From: UBA11475 sp902486425
Lineage (GTDB): Bacteria; Bacillota; Clostridia; Christensenellales; Borkfalkiaceae
Assembly: GCA_902486425.1 (NCBI GenBank)
Contig: CABTOK010000007.1
Span: 310,001 to 374,000 of the forward strand
DNA length: 64,000 bases
Reading direction: 5' to 3'
Of the stretch, positions 28,480-36,712 are shown in pieces. Position 1 is the stretch's first letter. Each line of letters starts with the position of its first letter. A program made the position numbers and the translations under genes. Below the pieces are notes generated by a model, which saw nothing but the letters and a program-made list of their open reading frames with translations, had not been told where the DNA came from and ran no database searches.

Positions 28480-29805
28480 ATGGGCGTATATTTCGGAACA
28501 GACGGTTTAAGAGGAAAAGCAAACGAAGATCTGACGTTTAACCTTGCGTACAAAGTAGGCAATGCGTTGACGGCGTTAAAAGTAAATCCTAAAATAATAA
28601 TAGGCTCGGATACGAGAATTTCAAATTCTTATTTTACTATCGCAGTAGCCGGCGGTGCGATGAGCGGCGGAGCGGAAGTTATCGATCTGGGGATAGTTCC
28701 TACCGCAGGCGTGGCGTATCTTACTAAAAAGTTAAAAGCCGATTACGGGGTGGTTGTAAGCGCGTCGCACAACGGAGCGGAATATAACGGAATTAAGATA
28801 TTCAGCTCTAAAGGCTATAAAATCGGAGACAAAGAAGAAGAGCGTTTGGAACGCGCTTTTATACATGAAAACGTTAACGATTTTCCTAACATCGGAACGT
28901 ATAGGCAGGATTTTAACGCCGTAAAATTATATAAAGAATTTCTTATAGGCGTAGCGGAAAAAGCCCTCGGTAAAAGCGGGCTTAAAGGAAAGACGATAGT
29001 CCTTGACTGTGCGAATGGCGCCGCATACAAAATCGCTCCCGAAGTTTTTAAAAAGCTCGGTGCAAAAGTTATAGCGACAAGCGCGAGTAAAGACGGGCTT
29101 AAAATCAACGACTCGTGCGGAGCGTTGCATCCAGAAAATCTTTCGAAAAAGGTATTAAAATACAAAGCCGATATGGGGTTTGCATTCGACGGGGATTCTG
29201 ACAGATTGATTCCCGTAGACGAAAACGGTAATGTTTTAAGCGGGGATCAGATTATTTACGGAATTGCAATATATATGAAGAACCGCGGATTGCTTAAAAA
29301 GAATGCGGTTGTCGGAACGCGGCATACCAACGTTGCGATAGAAAAGGCCCTTGCCGAAAATAAAATTGAGCTTATAAGAACCGATATAGGCGATAAATAC
29401 GTCCTTGAAAAACTTGTCGAAAAGGATTTATCAATCGGCGGCGAGCAGAGCGGACATATAATTTTTAAGGACGTTCATACGACCGGGGACGGAATTTTAT
29501 CTGCGATAGAAGCTACGATCGTCGCAGTAAAAGAAAATAAAAAATTTTCGGATTTGTTTAATATAAAAATTTATCCGCAGACAAACGTCGACGTTGTAGT
29601 GGACGATAAATTGAGAGTTATTAACAGCGAAGAACTCGACGAAGCAATTGCTGACTTTAACGAAAAGTTCAAGAATTCCGGCAGAATTATGATAAGAGCT
29701 TCCGGGACGGAGCCTAAAATCAGAATAATGGTCGAAAGCGAAAACGAGAGCGCAAATAAAAAAATCGCCGCCGATTTCATCAATCTTATAAAAAGAATTA
29801 AATAG
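28480..29805 (+). CDS. glmM: Phosphoglucosamine mutase GlmM
   Basis: 441 residues. All four active-site loops of the alpha-D-phosphohexomutase family are visible: YFGTDGLRGKAN at the N-terminus, the phosphoserine loop VVSASHNGAEYNGIK (Ser96), metal-binding FAFDGDSDR, sugar-binding GGEQSGHI, and phosphate-binding RASGTEPKIRIMVE near the end. The GlmM subgroup is favoured over phosphomannomutases by length, the GTDGLRG start and the neighbouring GlmU-type acetyltransferase. It converts glucosamine-6-phosphate to glucosamine-1-phosphate for UDP-GlcNAc and peptidoglycan. AAGGAGA precedes the ATG at 28480. The two genes form a likely operon. Confidence 0.96.
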   Translation: MGVYFGTDGLRGKANEDLTFNLAYKVGNALTALKVNPKIIIGSDTRISNSYFTIAVAGGAMSGGAEVIDLGIVPTAGVAYLTKKLKADYGVVVSASHNGAEYNGIKIFSSKGYKIGDKEEERLERAFIHENVNDFPNIGTYRQDFNAVKLYKEFLIGVAEKALGKSGLKGKTIVLDCANGAAYKIAPEVFKKLGAKVIATSASKDGLKINDSCGALHPENLSKKVLKYKADMGFAFDGDSDRLIPVDENGNVLSGDQIIYGIAIYMKNRGLLKKNAVVGTRHTNVAIEKALAENKIELIRTDIGDKYVLEKLVEKDLSIGGEQSGHIIFKDVHTTGDGILSAIEATIVAVKENKKFSDLFNIKIYPQTNVDVVVDDKLRVINSEELDEAIADFNEKFKNSGRIMIRASGTEPKIRIMVESENESANKKIAADFINLIKRIK

Positions 29806-29841
29806 CTAAATATATATTAAAATAAATAAAATATAATTATC

Positions 29842-29876
29842 AAAGGAGCGGCCTCTAAAAACTGCTCCTTTCGGTA
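29842..29876 (+). terminator. Weak terminator or 3' hairpin after glmM
   Basis: AAAGGAGC (29842-29849) pairs with GCTCCTTT (29864-29871) around 14 nt; the following DNA is only moderately T-rich. Confidence 0.45.
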
Positions 29877-30046
29877 TTTTTGCCGTACGTTAAAAACGTA
29901 TTGACTTTTGATAAGTTTTAATATAAACTTTATTTTGTAAAGATAGAAATCATCTTGAAATATCGCCGGATTTAGCGATTGCAATGTGATTTCGTCGGAT
30001 TTATTCGTTTTTTTATGGAAGCAAAAAGTTGCGTGAGTAATTAAAA

Positions 30047-30078
30047 ACAAAAAAGGAACTGCAAAATGCAATTCCTTA
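30047..30078 (-). terminator. Terminator of the tRNA-Trp transcript
   Basis: On the minus strand AAGGAATTGCA and TGCAGTTCCTT pair (one G-T) around TTTT, followed by a T-run, starting 3 nt after the tRNA CCA end. Confidence 0.85.
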
Positions 30079-30081
30079 ATC

Positions 30082-30156
30082 TGGCAGGGGAGACGCGATT
30101 CGAACACGCAACCTACGGTTTTGGAGACCGCTACTCTACCGTTGAGCCACTCCCCT
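30082..30156 (-). tRNA. trnW: tRNA-Trp (anticodon CCA)
   Basis: 75 nt on the minus strand. Acceptor AGGGGAG pairs with CTCCCCT, then G and an encoded CCA. The D arm is GCTC-AACGGTA-GAGT, the anticodon stem GCGGT/ACCGT holds the loop CTCCAAA with anticodon CCA, and the T loop is TTCGAAT. It reads UGG. It has its own sigma-A promoter and intrinsic terminator, so it is a single-gene unit inserted between glmM and rnhA on the opposite strand. Confidence 0.97.
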
Positions 30157-30169
30157 AAATTCAACGATT

Positions 30170-30198
30170 ATTATATACTAAAAAAAAGCAATAGTCAA
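30170..30198 (-). promoter_or_regulatory. Promoter of tRNA-Trp
   Basis: On the minus strand TTGACT (30198-30193), 17 bp, TATAAT (30175-30170), 14 bp before the mature tRNA 5' end. Confidence 0.88.
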
Positions 30199-30235
30199 GG
30201 ATTTTATTAAATAAAACTCTTATTAAAAGGTAAAA

Positions 30236-30691
30236 ATGAAAAAAGTAACTATATTTACGGACGGGGCGTGTTCAAACAATCCCGGAGCTGGCGGTTTTGC
30301 CGCTATTCTTATTTATAACACTATTGAAAAAATAGTTGTCGGCGGGGAAAGACTTACCACAAACAATCGAATGGAGCTTACTGCGGTTATAAAAGGTCTG
30401 TCGGTATTGAAAGAGCCGTGCGAAGTGAAGCTGCATTCCGATTCTCAATATATAGTAGACGCGTTTACAAAAGGCTGGATTGAAGACTGGCAGAAACGTG
30501 GGTGGAAGACCGCCGCAAAAAAAGAAGTTAAAAACATTGATTTATGGGAAGAGCTTTTAAGGCTTACGAAAATACACTCGGTAGAATTCGTTAAAGTGAA
30601 GGGACATAGCGACGTGGATTACAACAACAGGTGCGACGAACTTGCCAGAGAGGAAGTAAAAAGAATTTCATCGTCATGTATTGATGATTGA
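30236..30691 (+). CDS. rnhA: Ribonuclease HI
   Basis: 151 residues. The four catalytic acidic residues are visible: Asp9 in IFTDGACSNNPG, Glu47 in NNRMELTAV, Asp69 in HSDSQYIVD, and Asp134 in NNRCDELAR. KGWIEDWQKRGWKTA matches the basic handle of E. coli-type RNase HI, and KVKGHSDVDYN precedes the last aspartate. It cuts the RNA strand of RNA-DNA hybrids (R-loops, primers). AAGG is 5 nt upstream of the ATG at 30236. It is divergent from tRNA-Trp. An imperfect terminator-like stem follows. Confidence 0.96.
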   Translation: MKKVTIFTDGACSNNPGAGGFAAILIYNTIEKIVVGGERLTTNNRMELTAVIKGLSVLKEPCEVKLHSDSQYIVDAFTKGWIEDWQKRGWKTAAKKEVKNIDLWEELLRLTKIHSVEFVKVKGHSDVDYNNRCDELAREEVKRISSSCIDD

Positions 30692-30741
30692 TTTATAAAA
30701 AAAACATTGTATTTATTTGAATATTTTAGCAGTAATTATAT

Positions 30742-30787
30742 CAGACGTAATTTACTGTTATATCGTGATTTTTCCGTCTGTTTTTTA
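30742..30787 (+). terminator. Terminator-like hairpin downstream of rnhA
   Basis: CAGACG (30742-30747) and CGTCTG (30775-30780) pair across a 27-nt loop and are followed by six Ts. A competing stem, CAGTAA with TTACTG, overlaps the left arm in its loop, so two exclusive folds are possible. Confidence 0.5.
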
Positions 30788-30816
30788 TATTTTAGTTACG
30801 TTGGCTATATTTTGAT

Positions 30817-30845
30817 TTGCTTTTTCGGCTTTATTATTGTATTAT
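30817..30845 (+). promoter_or_regulatory. Promoter giving a predicted leaderless surE mRNA
   Basis: TTGCTT (30817-30822), a 17-bp spacer and TATTAT (30840-30845). The -10 ends 6 nt before the surE ATG at 30852, so transcription should start at or next to the A of the start codon. An alternative TTGATT (30812) / TATTGT (30835) pair would leave a leader of about 5 nt. Confidence 0.6.
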
Positions 30846-30851
30846 CTTAAT

Positions 30852-31670
30852 ATGAATATTTTACTTACGAACGACGACGGCGTAAAGTCTGTATACACCT
30901 TAAAACTTGCCGGAAAATTAAGCGTAAACAATAAAGTAACGATAGTGGTTCCGAAGCATAATTCTTCCGGGACATCACATTCAGTTTCTTTTTATAAAAA
31001 GATTTACGTTAAGAAAGTTTCCTTTGAAAAGACTTTGAAAAAGCTTATATCGGATAATGAGAGCGATGATATCGGAATATCAAGCGATTATAATCAAAAT
31101 TACGATAATATAGAGCTTTATGCGGTTACCGGTACGCCGGCGGACTGTGTAAAAGTCGCGCACCATATTATGACCGAAAAACATTTCGATCTCGTAATAT
31201 CCGGCGTAAACGACGATCTCAATATAGGAACAGACGTTTACTATTCGGGAACCGTAGGCGCAGTTATGCAGGCGAGAATTTTAGGTTATCCGTCCGTTGC
31301 CGTTTCAATCGAAAAGGGATATAAATATTTCGAAGGTATACTTGACGGAATAACCGATCTTATTTTTAAGCTCTATAATACAAAAATTCTTACCGCATGG
31401 AATATAAATATTCCGCCTGTTCCGCCCGATAAAATCGAAGGAATTCGTTTTACAAAGGTCGGCGCCGACAGATACAGGGATTATTACGTTTCTGCGGGAG
31501 AAAAGGACAGGTATATTTTATCGGGCGATATTCTTAAAGATCAGAATATAGATCCCGATTCGGACGTTGAACTTATAGATAAAGGTTTTATTACAATAAC
31601 GCCGTTGACGCCCGAAAGAAGCGATTACTCTATTATAGACAAAATGAAAACCGAAAACTTTGATTTATAA
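30852..31670 (+). CDS. surE: 5'/3'-nucleotidase SurE
   Basis: 272 residues from the ATG at 30852, which gives the canonical MNILLTNDDGV opening with metal ligands Asp8 and Asp9; an upstream in-frame ATG at 30837 adds only five residues. Further motifs are APKHN-type VPKHNSSGTSHSV, VTGTPADCVKVAHH and the metal-binding asparagine in ISGVNDDLNIGTDVYYSGTVG. SurE dephosphorylates nucleoside monophosphates. An insertion of about 25 residues (SDNESDDIGISSDYNQNYD) sits in the first half. No Shine-Dalgarno is present, and the promoter lies right at the start codon, so a leaderless message is predicted. Confidence 0.94.
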   Translation: MNILLTNDDGVKSVYTLKLAGKLSVNNKVTIVVPKHNSSGTSHSVSFYKKIYVKKVSFEKTLKKLISDNESDDIGISSDYNQNYDNIELYAVTGTPADCVKVAHHIMTEKHFDLVISGVNDDLNIGTDVYYSGTVGAVMQARILGYPSVAVSIEKGYKYFEGILDGITDLIFKLYNTKILTAWNINIPPVPPDKIEGIRFTKVGADRYRDYYVSAGEKDRYILSGDILKDQNIDPDSDVELIDKGFITITPLTPERSDYSIIDKMKTENFDL

Positions 31671-31790
31671 AGACTATTGTAAAAAAGAGTTGTTTTTCAA
31701 GCCGATTCTTTATCGGCTATATAAAAGTATTTTATTAAAAGCAATCGGATCAATGATTTTTAAGCTATATTTTACAAAAAGAAGGTAAAA

Positions 31791-33014
31791 ATGAGCAAGG
31801 TTATAGTAATAGGCGGCGGACCGGCAGGTATGTCTGCGGCTTATTTTTCCGCAAAGAACGGGAACGAGACGATACTTCTCGAAAAGAACGAAAAATTAGG
31901 AAAAAAACTTTACATAACGGGCAAGGGACGATGCAATCTTACTAACGATTGCGACGTTAAAACCGTTATCGAAAACGTTGTATCCAATCCTAAATTCTTA
32001 TACTCGGCTGTAAACGGATTTTCACCGGAAAATACTAAGGAATTGATTTCTTCGACCGGACTTGAGTTAAAAACAGAAAGGGGCAACAGGGTGTTCCCGA
32101 AGTCCGATAAATCGAGCGACTTTATAAAAGCGTTTGCAAGACTTCTTTCATCTGTCAATGTAAAAGTGATAACTTCGTGCCGCGTGTTAAAACTTGAATT
32201 TTCAAACACAGAGCCTATAAAGGTGCAAAAATTACTGACCGATAAAGGCGAATTTTTGTGCGATAAAGTAATAATAGCGACGGGCGGGCTTTCGTATCCG
32301 ACGACGGGATCGACCGGCGACGGTTATATGTTCGCAAAAGAAGCCGGGCATACCGTAATTAAGCCGGTAGCGGCGCTTTCCGCAATGGTTTTAAAAGAGG
32401 ATTTATCGGCGGCGAACGGCTTTTTGCTTAAAAACGTAACGCTTTCGGTATATAAAAACGGGAAAAAGGTATTTTCCGAACTTGGCGAAATGTTGATATA
32501 TAAAGGCGGCATAGACGGTCCTCTTACAGTCTCATGTTCGTCGCTTATCAACAGAGAAAATCTTGACGAGATCGTTTTGTCGCTCGATTTTAAGCCGGCT
32601 TTATCCAAAGAAAAACTGAATAACAGATTGCTTAGGGATTTTTCGGAAAACAAAGGAAAGTTATCTGTTGTTTTAAGGAAGCTTTTGCCTTACGAATTTA
32701 TTCCGATGGCTATAAAAAGAGCGGGGATAAATCCCGAAATTCAGGTTTCGGCAGTAAAAGAAGAAGATCGTAAAAACCTTGTAAAAACGATAAAAAATTT
32801 TGAACTTCATCCTAAAAAACTGTTTCCGATAGAAGCGGCGATAGTTACCGCAGGCGGAGTAAAAGTTTCGGAAATCGATCCCAAAACCATGAAAAGCAAA
32901 CTTGCCGAAAACCTTTATTTTGCCGGCGAAGTTATAGACGTTGACGCTTTTACCGGCGGATTTAATATCCAAATCGCGCTTTCGACGGGGCATTCCGCGG
33001 GAATTTCTGTGTAG
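31791..33014 (+). CDS. NAD(P)/FAD-dependent oxidoreductase, YhiN/HI0933 family
   Basis: 407 residues. The N-terminal dinucleotide-binding fold is VIVIGGGPAGMSAAYFSAKN with a downstream acidic residue in LLEKNEKLGKKLYITG, followed by the family signature GKGRCNLTND. A central TGGLSYPTTGSTGDGYMFAK and the C-terminal TAGGVKVSEIDPKTMKSK plus GEVIDVDAFTGGFNIQIA complete the HI0933-like pattern. Members are flavoproteins of uncertain substrate; one gut clostridial relative, BaiN, was linked to bile-acid 7-dehydroxylation, but most members are housekeeping proteins of unknown role. It precedes cmk, a common clostridial arrangement, and has GAAGG before the ATG. Confidence 0.92.
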   Translation: MSKVIVIGGGPAGMSAAYFSAKNGNETILLEKNEKLGKKLYITGKGRCNLTNDCDVKTVIENVVSNPKFLYSAVNGFSPENTKELISSTGLELKTERGNRVFPKSDKSSDFIKAFARLLSSVNVKVITSCRVLKLEFSNTEPIKVQKLLTDKGEFLCDKVIIATGGLSYPTTGSTGDGYMFAKEAGHTVIKPVAALSAMVLKEDLSAANGFLLKNVTLSVYKNGKKVFSELGEMLIYKGGIDGPLTVSCSSLINRENLDEIVLSLDFKPALSKEKLNNRLLRDFSENKGKLSVVLRKLLPYEFIPMAIKRAGINPEIQVSAVKEEDRKNLVKTIKNFELHPKKLFPIEAAIVTAGGVKVSEIDPKTMKSKLAENLYFAGEVIDVDAFTGGFNIQIALSTGHSAGISV

Positions 33015-33081
33015 TCCGCGATTAAAATTAAATCAAAAATATTAAAATCATTATAATATAAAAACCAAAAGGAAAAAATAT

Positions 33082-33741
33082 ATGAAAAAGATCGTAATCG
33101 CGCTTGACGGACCTTCCGGCAGCGGAAAAAGCACCGTGGCGAAATTTTTATCCGACAAACTCAATATTTTATATCTTGATACCGGGGCGATGTACCGAGC
33201 CACGGCTTTAAAGGCGTTGAATCTCGGAATAGACACGTTCGACGAAGAAGGTGTTAAAACTTTTATTAATGATATTAATCTCGAAATAAAATATATAGAC
33301 AAAAGTCAGCACACGTTTCTGGACGGTGAAGACGTTTCTCAAAAAATCCGCGAACCGCACATGTCTATGGCGGCTTCTAATATTTCGAGCTTAAAAACTG
33401 TGAGACTTAAAATGGTCGAAATGCAAAGAAAAATCGCTTCGGATATTTCTTGCGTTCTCGACGGCAGAGACATAGGTTCGTACGTTCTTCCGGACGCGGA
33501 TTACAAATTTTTTATAACGGCGTCGCCCGAAGTAAGAGCTAAAAGAAGATTCGACGAACTTAAAGCGAAAAATTTCGACGTAAATTACGACGAGATTTTA
33601 AAAGATATCGAAAAGAGAGACTATAACGACATTCACAGAGACTTTTCACCGCTGGTTCAGGCAAAAGACGCAGTTTATATAGATACTTCAGATATGAATA
33701 TCGAAGAAGTTACGAATAAAATTCTTTCGTTTATCAAGTAA
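33082..33741 (+). CDS. cmk: Cytidylate kinase
   Basis: 219 residues. The P-loop is IALDGPSGSGKSTVAKFL (about residues 4-21), followed by LDTGAMYRATAL, the CMP-binding insert with VSQKIREPHMSM, LDGRDIGSYVLPDADYKFF and the lid with RAKRRFDELK. It phosphorylates CMP and dCMP. AAGGA lies about 10 nt before the ATG at 33082. The cluster cmk-plsC-ispH/S1 downstream is typical of Clostridia. Confidence 0.97.
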   Translation: MKKIVIALDGPSGSGKSTVAKFLSDKLNILYLDTGAMYRATALKALNLGIDTFDEEGVKTFINDINLEIKYIDKSQHTFLDGEDVSQKIREPHMSMAASNISSLKTVRLKMVEMQRKIASDISCVLDGRDIGSYVLPDADYKFFITASPEVRAKRRFDELKAKNFDVNYDEILKDIEKRDYNDIHRDFSPLVQAKDAVYIDTSDMNIEEVTNKILSFIK

Positions 33742-33778
33742 AACCAAACACGACTAAAATTAAAATCAGAGGCGTAAA

Positions 33779-34477
33779 ATGATACGTTTTTTAAAAAAAA
33801 TAGCAACATGGCTCGTCAGATTTTTATTTCCGGCTAAAATTTACGGCAAAGAAAATCTTCCGGAAGGCGGAGCGATGATTGTTTCAAACCACTTTTCGAT
33901 GCTCGACCCGTTATATCTTATTTCGATATGCAAAAAAGAAGAGATATATTTTTTAAGCAAAAAAGAAGCGACTGACGTAAAAATTTTCGGCAAATGGCTC
34001 GTAAAGGCGGGCGCTATACCGGTAGACAGAGAAAAACCGTCTATGGAATGTCTTATGAAGTGCATTAAAACTCTTAAAGAAGATAAAAAACTTGTATTAT
34101 ATCCGGAAGGAACGAGAAACAAAACAGGATCGAACGAATTGCAGGAAATAAAAAACGGCGCCGCTATATTTGCGGTTAAAGCGAAAAAGCCGCTTGTTCC
34201 GGTAATGATGGATAAAAAAATGAGATTATTCAGAAGAGTAAACGTTTATATCGGTAAGCCTTTCGAACTCGATTCGTTTTACGGAGTGAAGCTCGACGAT
34301 AAAAAGAATACCGAAATGAACGAAATGGTAAGAGATAAAATGCGTCTTACCGCTATCGAAGGACCGCTTACCTATAAAAAACTAAAAGAGGAAAAAAGGC
34401 TTGAGCTTCTGGAAAAGAAGGATGAAATTTTAAATTCGGATAAGCTTCTTTCGGAAGGAAAGGAAGCAATCGTCTGA
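33779..34477 (+). CDS. plsC: 1-acyl-sn-glycerol-3-phosphate acyltransferase (PlsC)
   Basis: 232 residues. A hydrophobic, basic N-terminus (about 1-20) anchors it to the membrane. The HX4D catalytic motif is NHFSMLDPLY, followed by the acceptor-binding GAIPVDREKPS and YPEGTRNKTGS, then PLVPVMM. The product makes phosphatidic acid. The C-terminal 45 residues are charged and helical and extend beyond the usual fold. GAGGCG precedes the ATG; the last base of its stop codon is shared with the ATG of ispH/S1 (34477), so the genes are tightly coupled. Confidence 0.95.
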   Translation: MIRFLKKIATWLVRFLFPAKIYGKENLPEGGAMIVSNHFSMLDPLYLISICKKEEIYFLSKKEATDVKIFGKWLVKAGAIPVDREKPSMECLMKCIKTLKEDKKLVLYPEGTRNKTGSNELQEIKNGAAIFAVKAKKPLVPVMMDKKMRLFRRVNVYIGKPFELDSFYGVKLDDKKNTEMNEMVRDKMRLTAIEGPLTYKKLKEEKRLELLEKKDEILNSDKLLSEGKEAIV

Positions 34478-36603
34478 TGGAAATAATCGTAGCGAAAAAT
34501 TCCGGGTTTTGTCCGGGCGTGAAAAAGGCGGTTGATACGGCGTTTTCGTATGCGGGTAAAAACGCGTGCGTTTACGGGGAACTTATTCATAATGACAAGG
34601 TTATAGAAGAACTTAAATTGAAAGGCGTCAAGACAATAAACGATTTATCGGAAGCGAACAGCAGAACCGTTCTTATAAGAGCCCACGGCGTCGGCGAAGC
34701 GTTATATAAAAAAGCTGACGAGCTGAATCTTAAAATAGTCGATCTCACATGTCCGTTCGTTATAAAAATTCACGAAATCGTAAAAGTATATTATAATAAG
34801 GGTTATAAAATTGTAATTCTCGGAAAACCCGATCATCCCGAAGTTGCGGGAACAAACGGCTGGTGCGGCAATACCGCACTTATTACCGATAATTTCGATA
34901 AAATAGCAAAACTACCGGACAAAAATCTTTGTATTGTGGCGCAGACGACGTTTTCAAACGAAAAATATGAAGAAATTAGTAAAAAAATTAAAACTTTGTC
35001 CGATAAAAAAGTTGAAATTTTCAAAACAATTTGTTATACTACTATGGTAAGGCAAGAAGAGGTTAAAAATCTTGCGGGTTCGGTGGATGCCGTTATAGTT
35101 ATCGGCGGAGCGAAAAGCAGCAATACGTATAAACTTTACGAGATTGCCGCCGGATATAATCCGAACGTATTTTTAATTTCCGATTCGTCCGGACTCAATA
35201 ATGAAAAAATAAAAAAATATAGGAAGGTTGGAATTGTTCTCGGCGCGTCAACGCCCGAGTCTCAACTCCAGGAGGTTATCCAAACGATGGAAAACACAGA
35301 AGTGAACGTAACTCCGGAAGTTAATACCACTCCGGAAACCGCAACCGAAACCGTAGAGGAAACGGCTACGAAGGAAGTCAATGAAGCTAAAAAGTATACC
35401 ATGGACGAAGAAATGAAGAAGCTCGAAAAGAAGCCTCGTCAGTTCAGAATCGGTCAGGTAATCACGGCTAAAATTTCGTCCGCAACGGATGAAGGTCTCG
35501 CCGTATACATTCCTAACACCAAGAAGGAAATTTTCGTAGACAAAAACGAACTTATTCTTGAATACAAAAAGGAAGATTACGCAGATAAGATCGATCATGA
35601 AATAAGACTCATGGTAACTAAGCTTAATCCCGTCGTTCTTTCCGAAAAGGCAATGGTTAACGTCCTTAAAGAAGAAGCCGAAATCAAAGAAATCGAAGGC
35701 GGCAAAGTTTTCGAAGCGGAAGTTAAGGAAGTAAATAAAGGCGGTCTTATCGCAAAATACGGCAGCTACAACGTATTTATTCCATCTTCGCAGATCAGAA
35801 TCGGTTATGTCAAAGACCTTGATAAATATATCGGCAAAACCTTAAGACTTAAAGCGGAAAAGGTTGAAACGAGAAGACATCAGATCGTAGCTTCGCAGAG
35901 AGTTATTCTCGAAGCGGAAAAAGCCGAAAGAGAAGCTATCAGAAAAGAAAAGATCGAAGCTTTCTTCAATACCATTCAGCTCGGCGACGTCGTTATCGGT
36001 ACTCCCGTAAGATTTGCCGAATTCGGAGCTTTTGTTTCCGTAAACGGATTCGATTGTCTCGCTCATATTTCCGATTTGTCCTGGACCGGTTGCACTAATC
36101 CTGCGGACGTTCTCGAACTCAATAAAGAATACGAATTCAAAATTCTTAAAATCGACGCCGAAAAGCAGAAGGTTTCTATCGGATACAAACAGTTACAGCC
36201 CAGACCCTGGCAGCTTGTCGAAGGTAAATATCATGTTGGCGACGTTATTCACGGCAAGGTTGTAAGAATAGTAAGTTTCGGTGCATTTGTCGAAGTTGAA
36301 AAAGGCGTAGACGGACTCGTTCACGTTTCTCAGATTTCGAACAAATGGCTTGACAATCCGCTTTCCGCTCTCGAAGTAGGACAGGAAGTAGACGCTAAGA
36401 TTCTCGGAATTGATCTCGATAAGGAAAAGATGACTTTATCCATAAAGGCACTTCTTCCCGAAGAACCCAAAAAAGAATCGGCTAAATCTGTTTCCGTAAA
36501 GAATGAAAGAAAGGACGAAGAACCCGAACTTAAAGAATGGCGCGATAATGAAGGCACCGGAAGCATCTCCATTGCGGAAATTATCGGCAAAACCGATAAA
36601 TAA
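34477..36603 (+). CDS. ispH-rpsA: IspH (HMBPP reductase) fused to ribosomal protein S1
   Basis: 708 residues. Residues 1-265 are IspH, the last enzyme of the MEP isoprenoid pathway: Fe-S cluster cysteines Cys12 (SGFCPGVKKAV), Cys92 (LTCPFV) and Cys186 (KTICYTTMVRQ), plus IRAHGVGE and GKPDHPEV. Residues 272-320 form a Thr/Glu-rich linker. Four S1 RNA-binding domains follow (about 322-395, 405-475, 490-560, 578-648), the last two most canonical (GAFVSVNGFDCLAHISDLSW, GAFVEVEKGVDGLVHVSQIS). Such fusions are known from Clostridia. An AGGAGG and in-frame ATG at the linker could also give free S1. It ends in a strong terminator. Confidence 0.95.
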   Translation: MEIIVAKNSGFCPGVKKAVDTAFSYAGKNACVYGELIHNDKVIEELKLKGVKTINDLSEANSRTVLIRAHGVGEALYKKADELNLKIVDLTCPFVIKIHEIVKVYYNKGYKIVILGKPDHPEVAGTNGWCGNTALITDNFDKIAKLPDKNLCIVAQTTFSNEKYEEISKKIKTLSDKKVEIFKTICYTTMVRQEEVKNLAGSVDAVIVIGGAKSSNTYKLYEIAAGYNPNVFLISDSSGLNNEKIKKYRKVGIVLGASTPESQLQEVIQTMENTEVNVTPEVNTTPETATETVEETATKEVNEAKKYTMDEEMKKLEKKPRQFRIGQVITAKISSATDEGLAVYIPNTKKEIFVDKNELILEYKKEDYADKIDHEIRLMVTKLNPVVLSEKAMVNVLKEEAEIKEIEGGKVFEAEVKEVNKGGLIAKYGSYNVFIPSSQIRIGYVKDLDKYIGKTLRLKAEKVETRRHQIVASQRVILEAEKAEREAIRKEKIEAFFNTIQLGDVVIGTPVRFAEFGAFVSVNGFDCLAHISDLSWTGCTNPADVLELNKEYEFKILKIDAEKQKVSIGYKQLQPRPWQLVEGKYHVGDVIHGKVVRIVSFGAFVEVEKGVDGLVHVSQISNKWLDNPLSALEVGQEVDAKILGIDLDKEKMTLSIKALLPEEPKKESAKSVSVKNERKDEEPELKEWRDNEGTGSISIAEIIGKTDK
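35270..35289 (+). promoter_or_regulatory. Candidate internal ribosome-binding site for free S1
   Basis: AGGAGG at 35270-35275 lies 11 nt before an in-frame ATG at 35287 (Met271), exactly at the junction between IspH and the S1 linker. The spacing is somewhat long but workable. Translation from here would give a 438-residue S1-only protein. Confidence 0.5.
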
Positions 36604-36624
36604 TCGGCTATAAAATCTAAATTT

Positions 36625-36654
36625 AAAACCGCAGATTTGAGTCTGCGGTTTTTT
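36625..36654 (+). terminator. Terminator of the cmk-plsC-ispH/S1 unit
   Basis: AAAACCGCAGA and TCTGCGGTTTT form an 11-bp stem, then a T-run. Confidence 0.93.
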
Positions 36655-36678
36655 GTTGCACGTTTTCAAGACTTTCGG

Positions 36679-36707
36679 GAATATACGAAAGTCTTTTTTA
36701 ATATATT
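36679..36707 (+). promoter_or_regulatory. Possible sigma-E promoter of the spoIIIA operon
   Basis: GAATATA (36679-36685), 14 bp, then AATATATT (36700-36707), partly matching sigma-E consensus. It ends 5 nt before the spoIIIAA ATG, which has no ribosome-binding site. spoIIIA is sigma-E dependent in Bacillus subtilis; the match here is by eye only. Confidence 0.4.
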
Positions 36708-36712
36708 TTAAT

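Noticed and set aside
29817..30164. 115-codon minus-strand frame between glmM and rnhA
   Set aside because: It covers the tRNA-Trp gene and its terminator, so it is a shadow.
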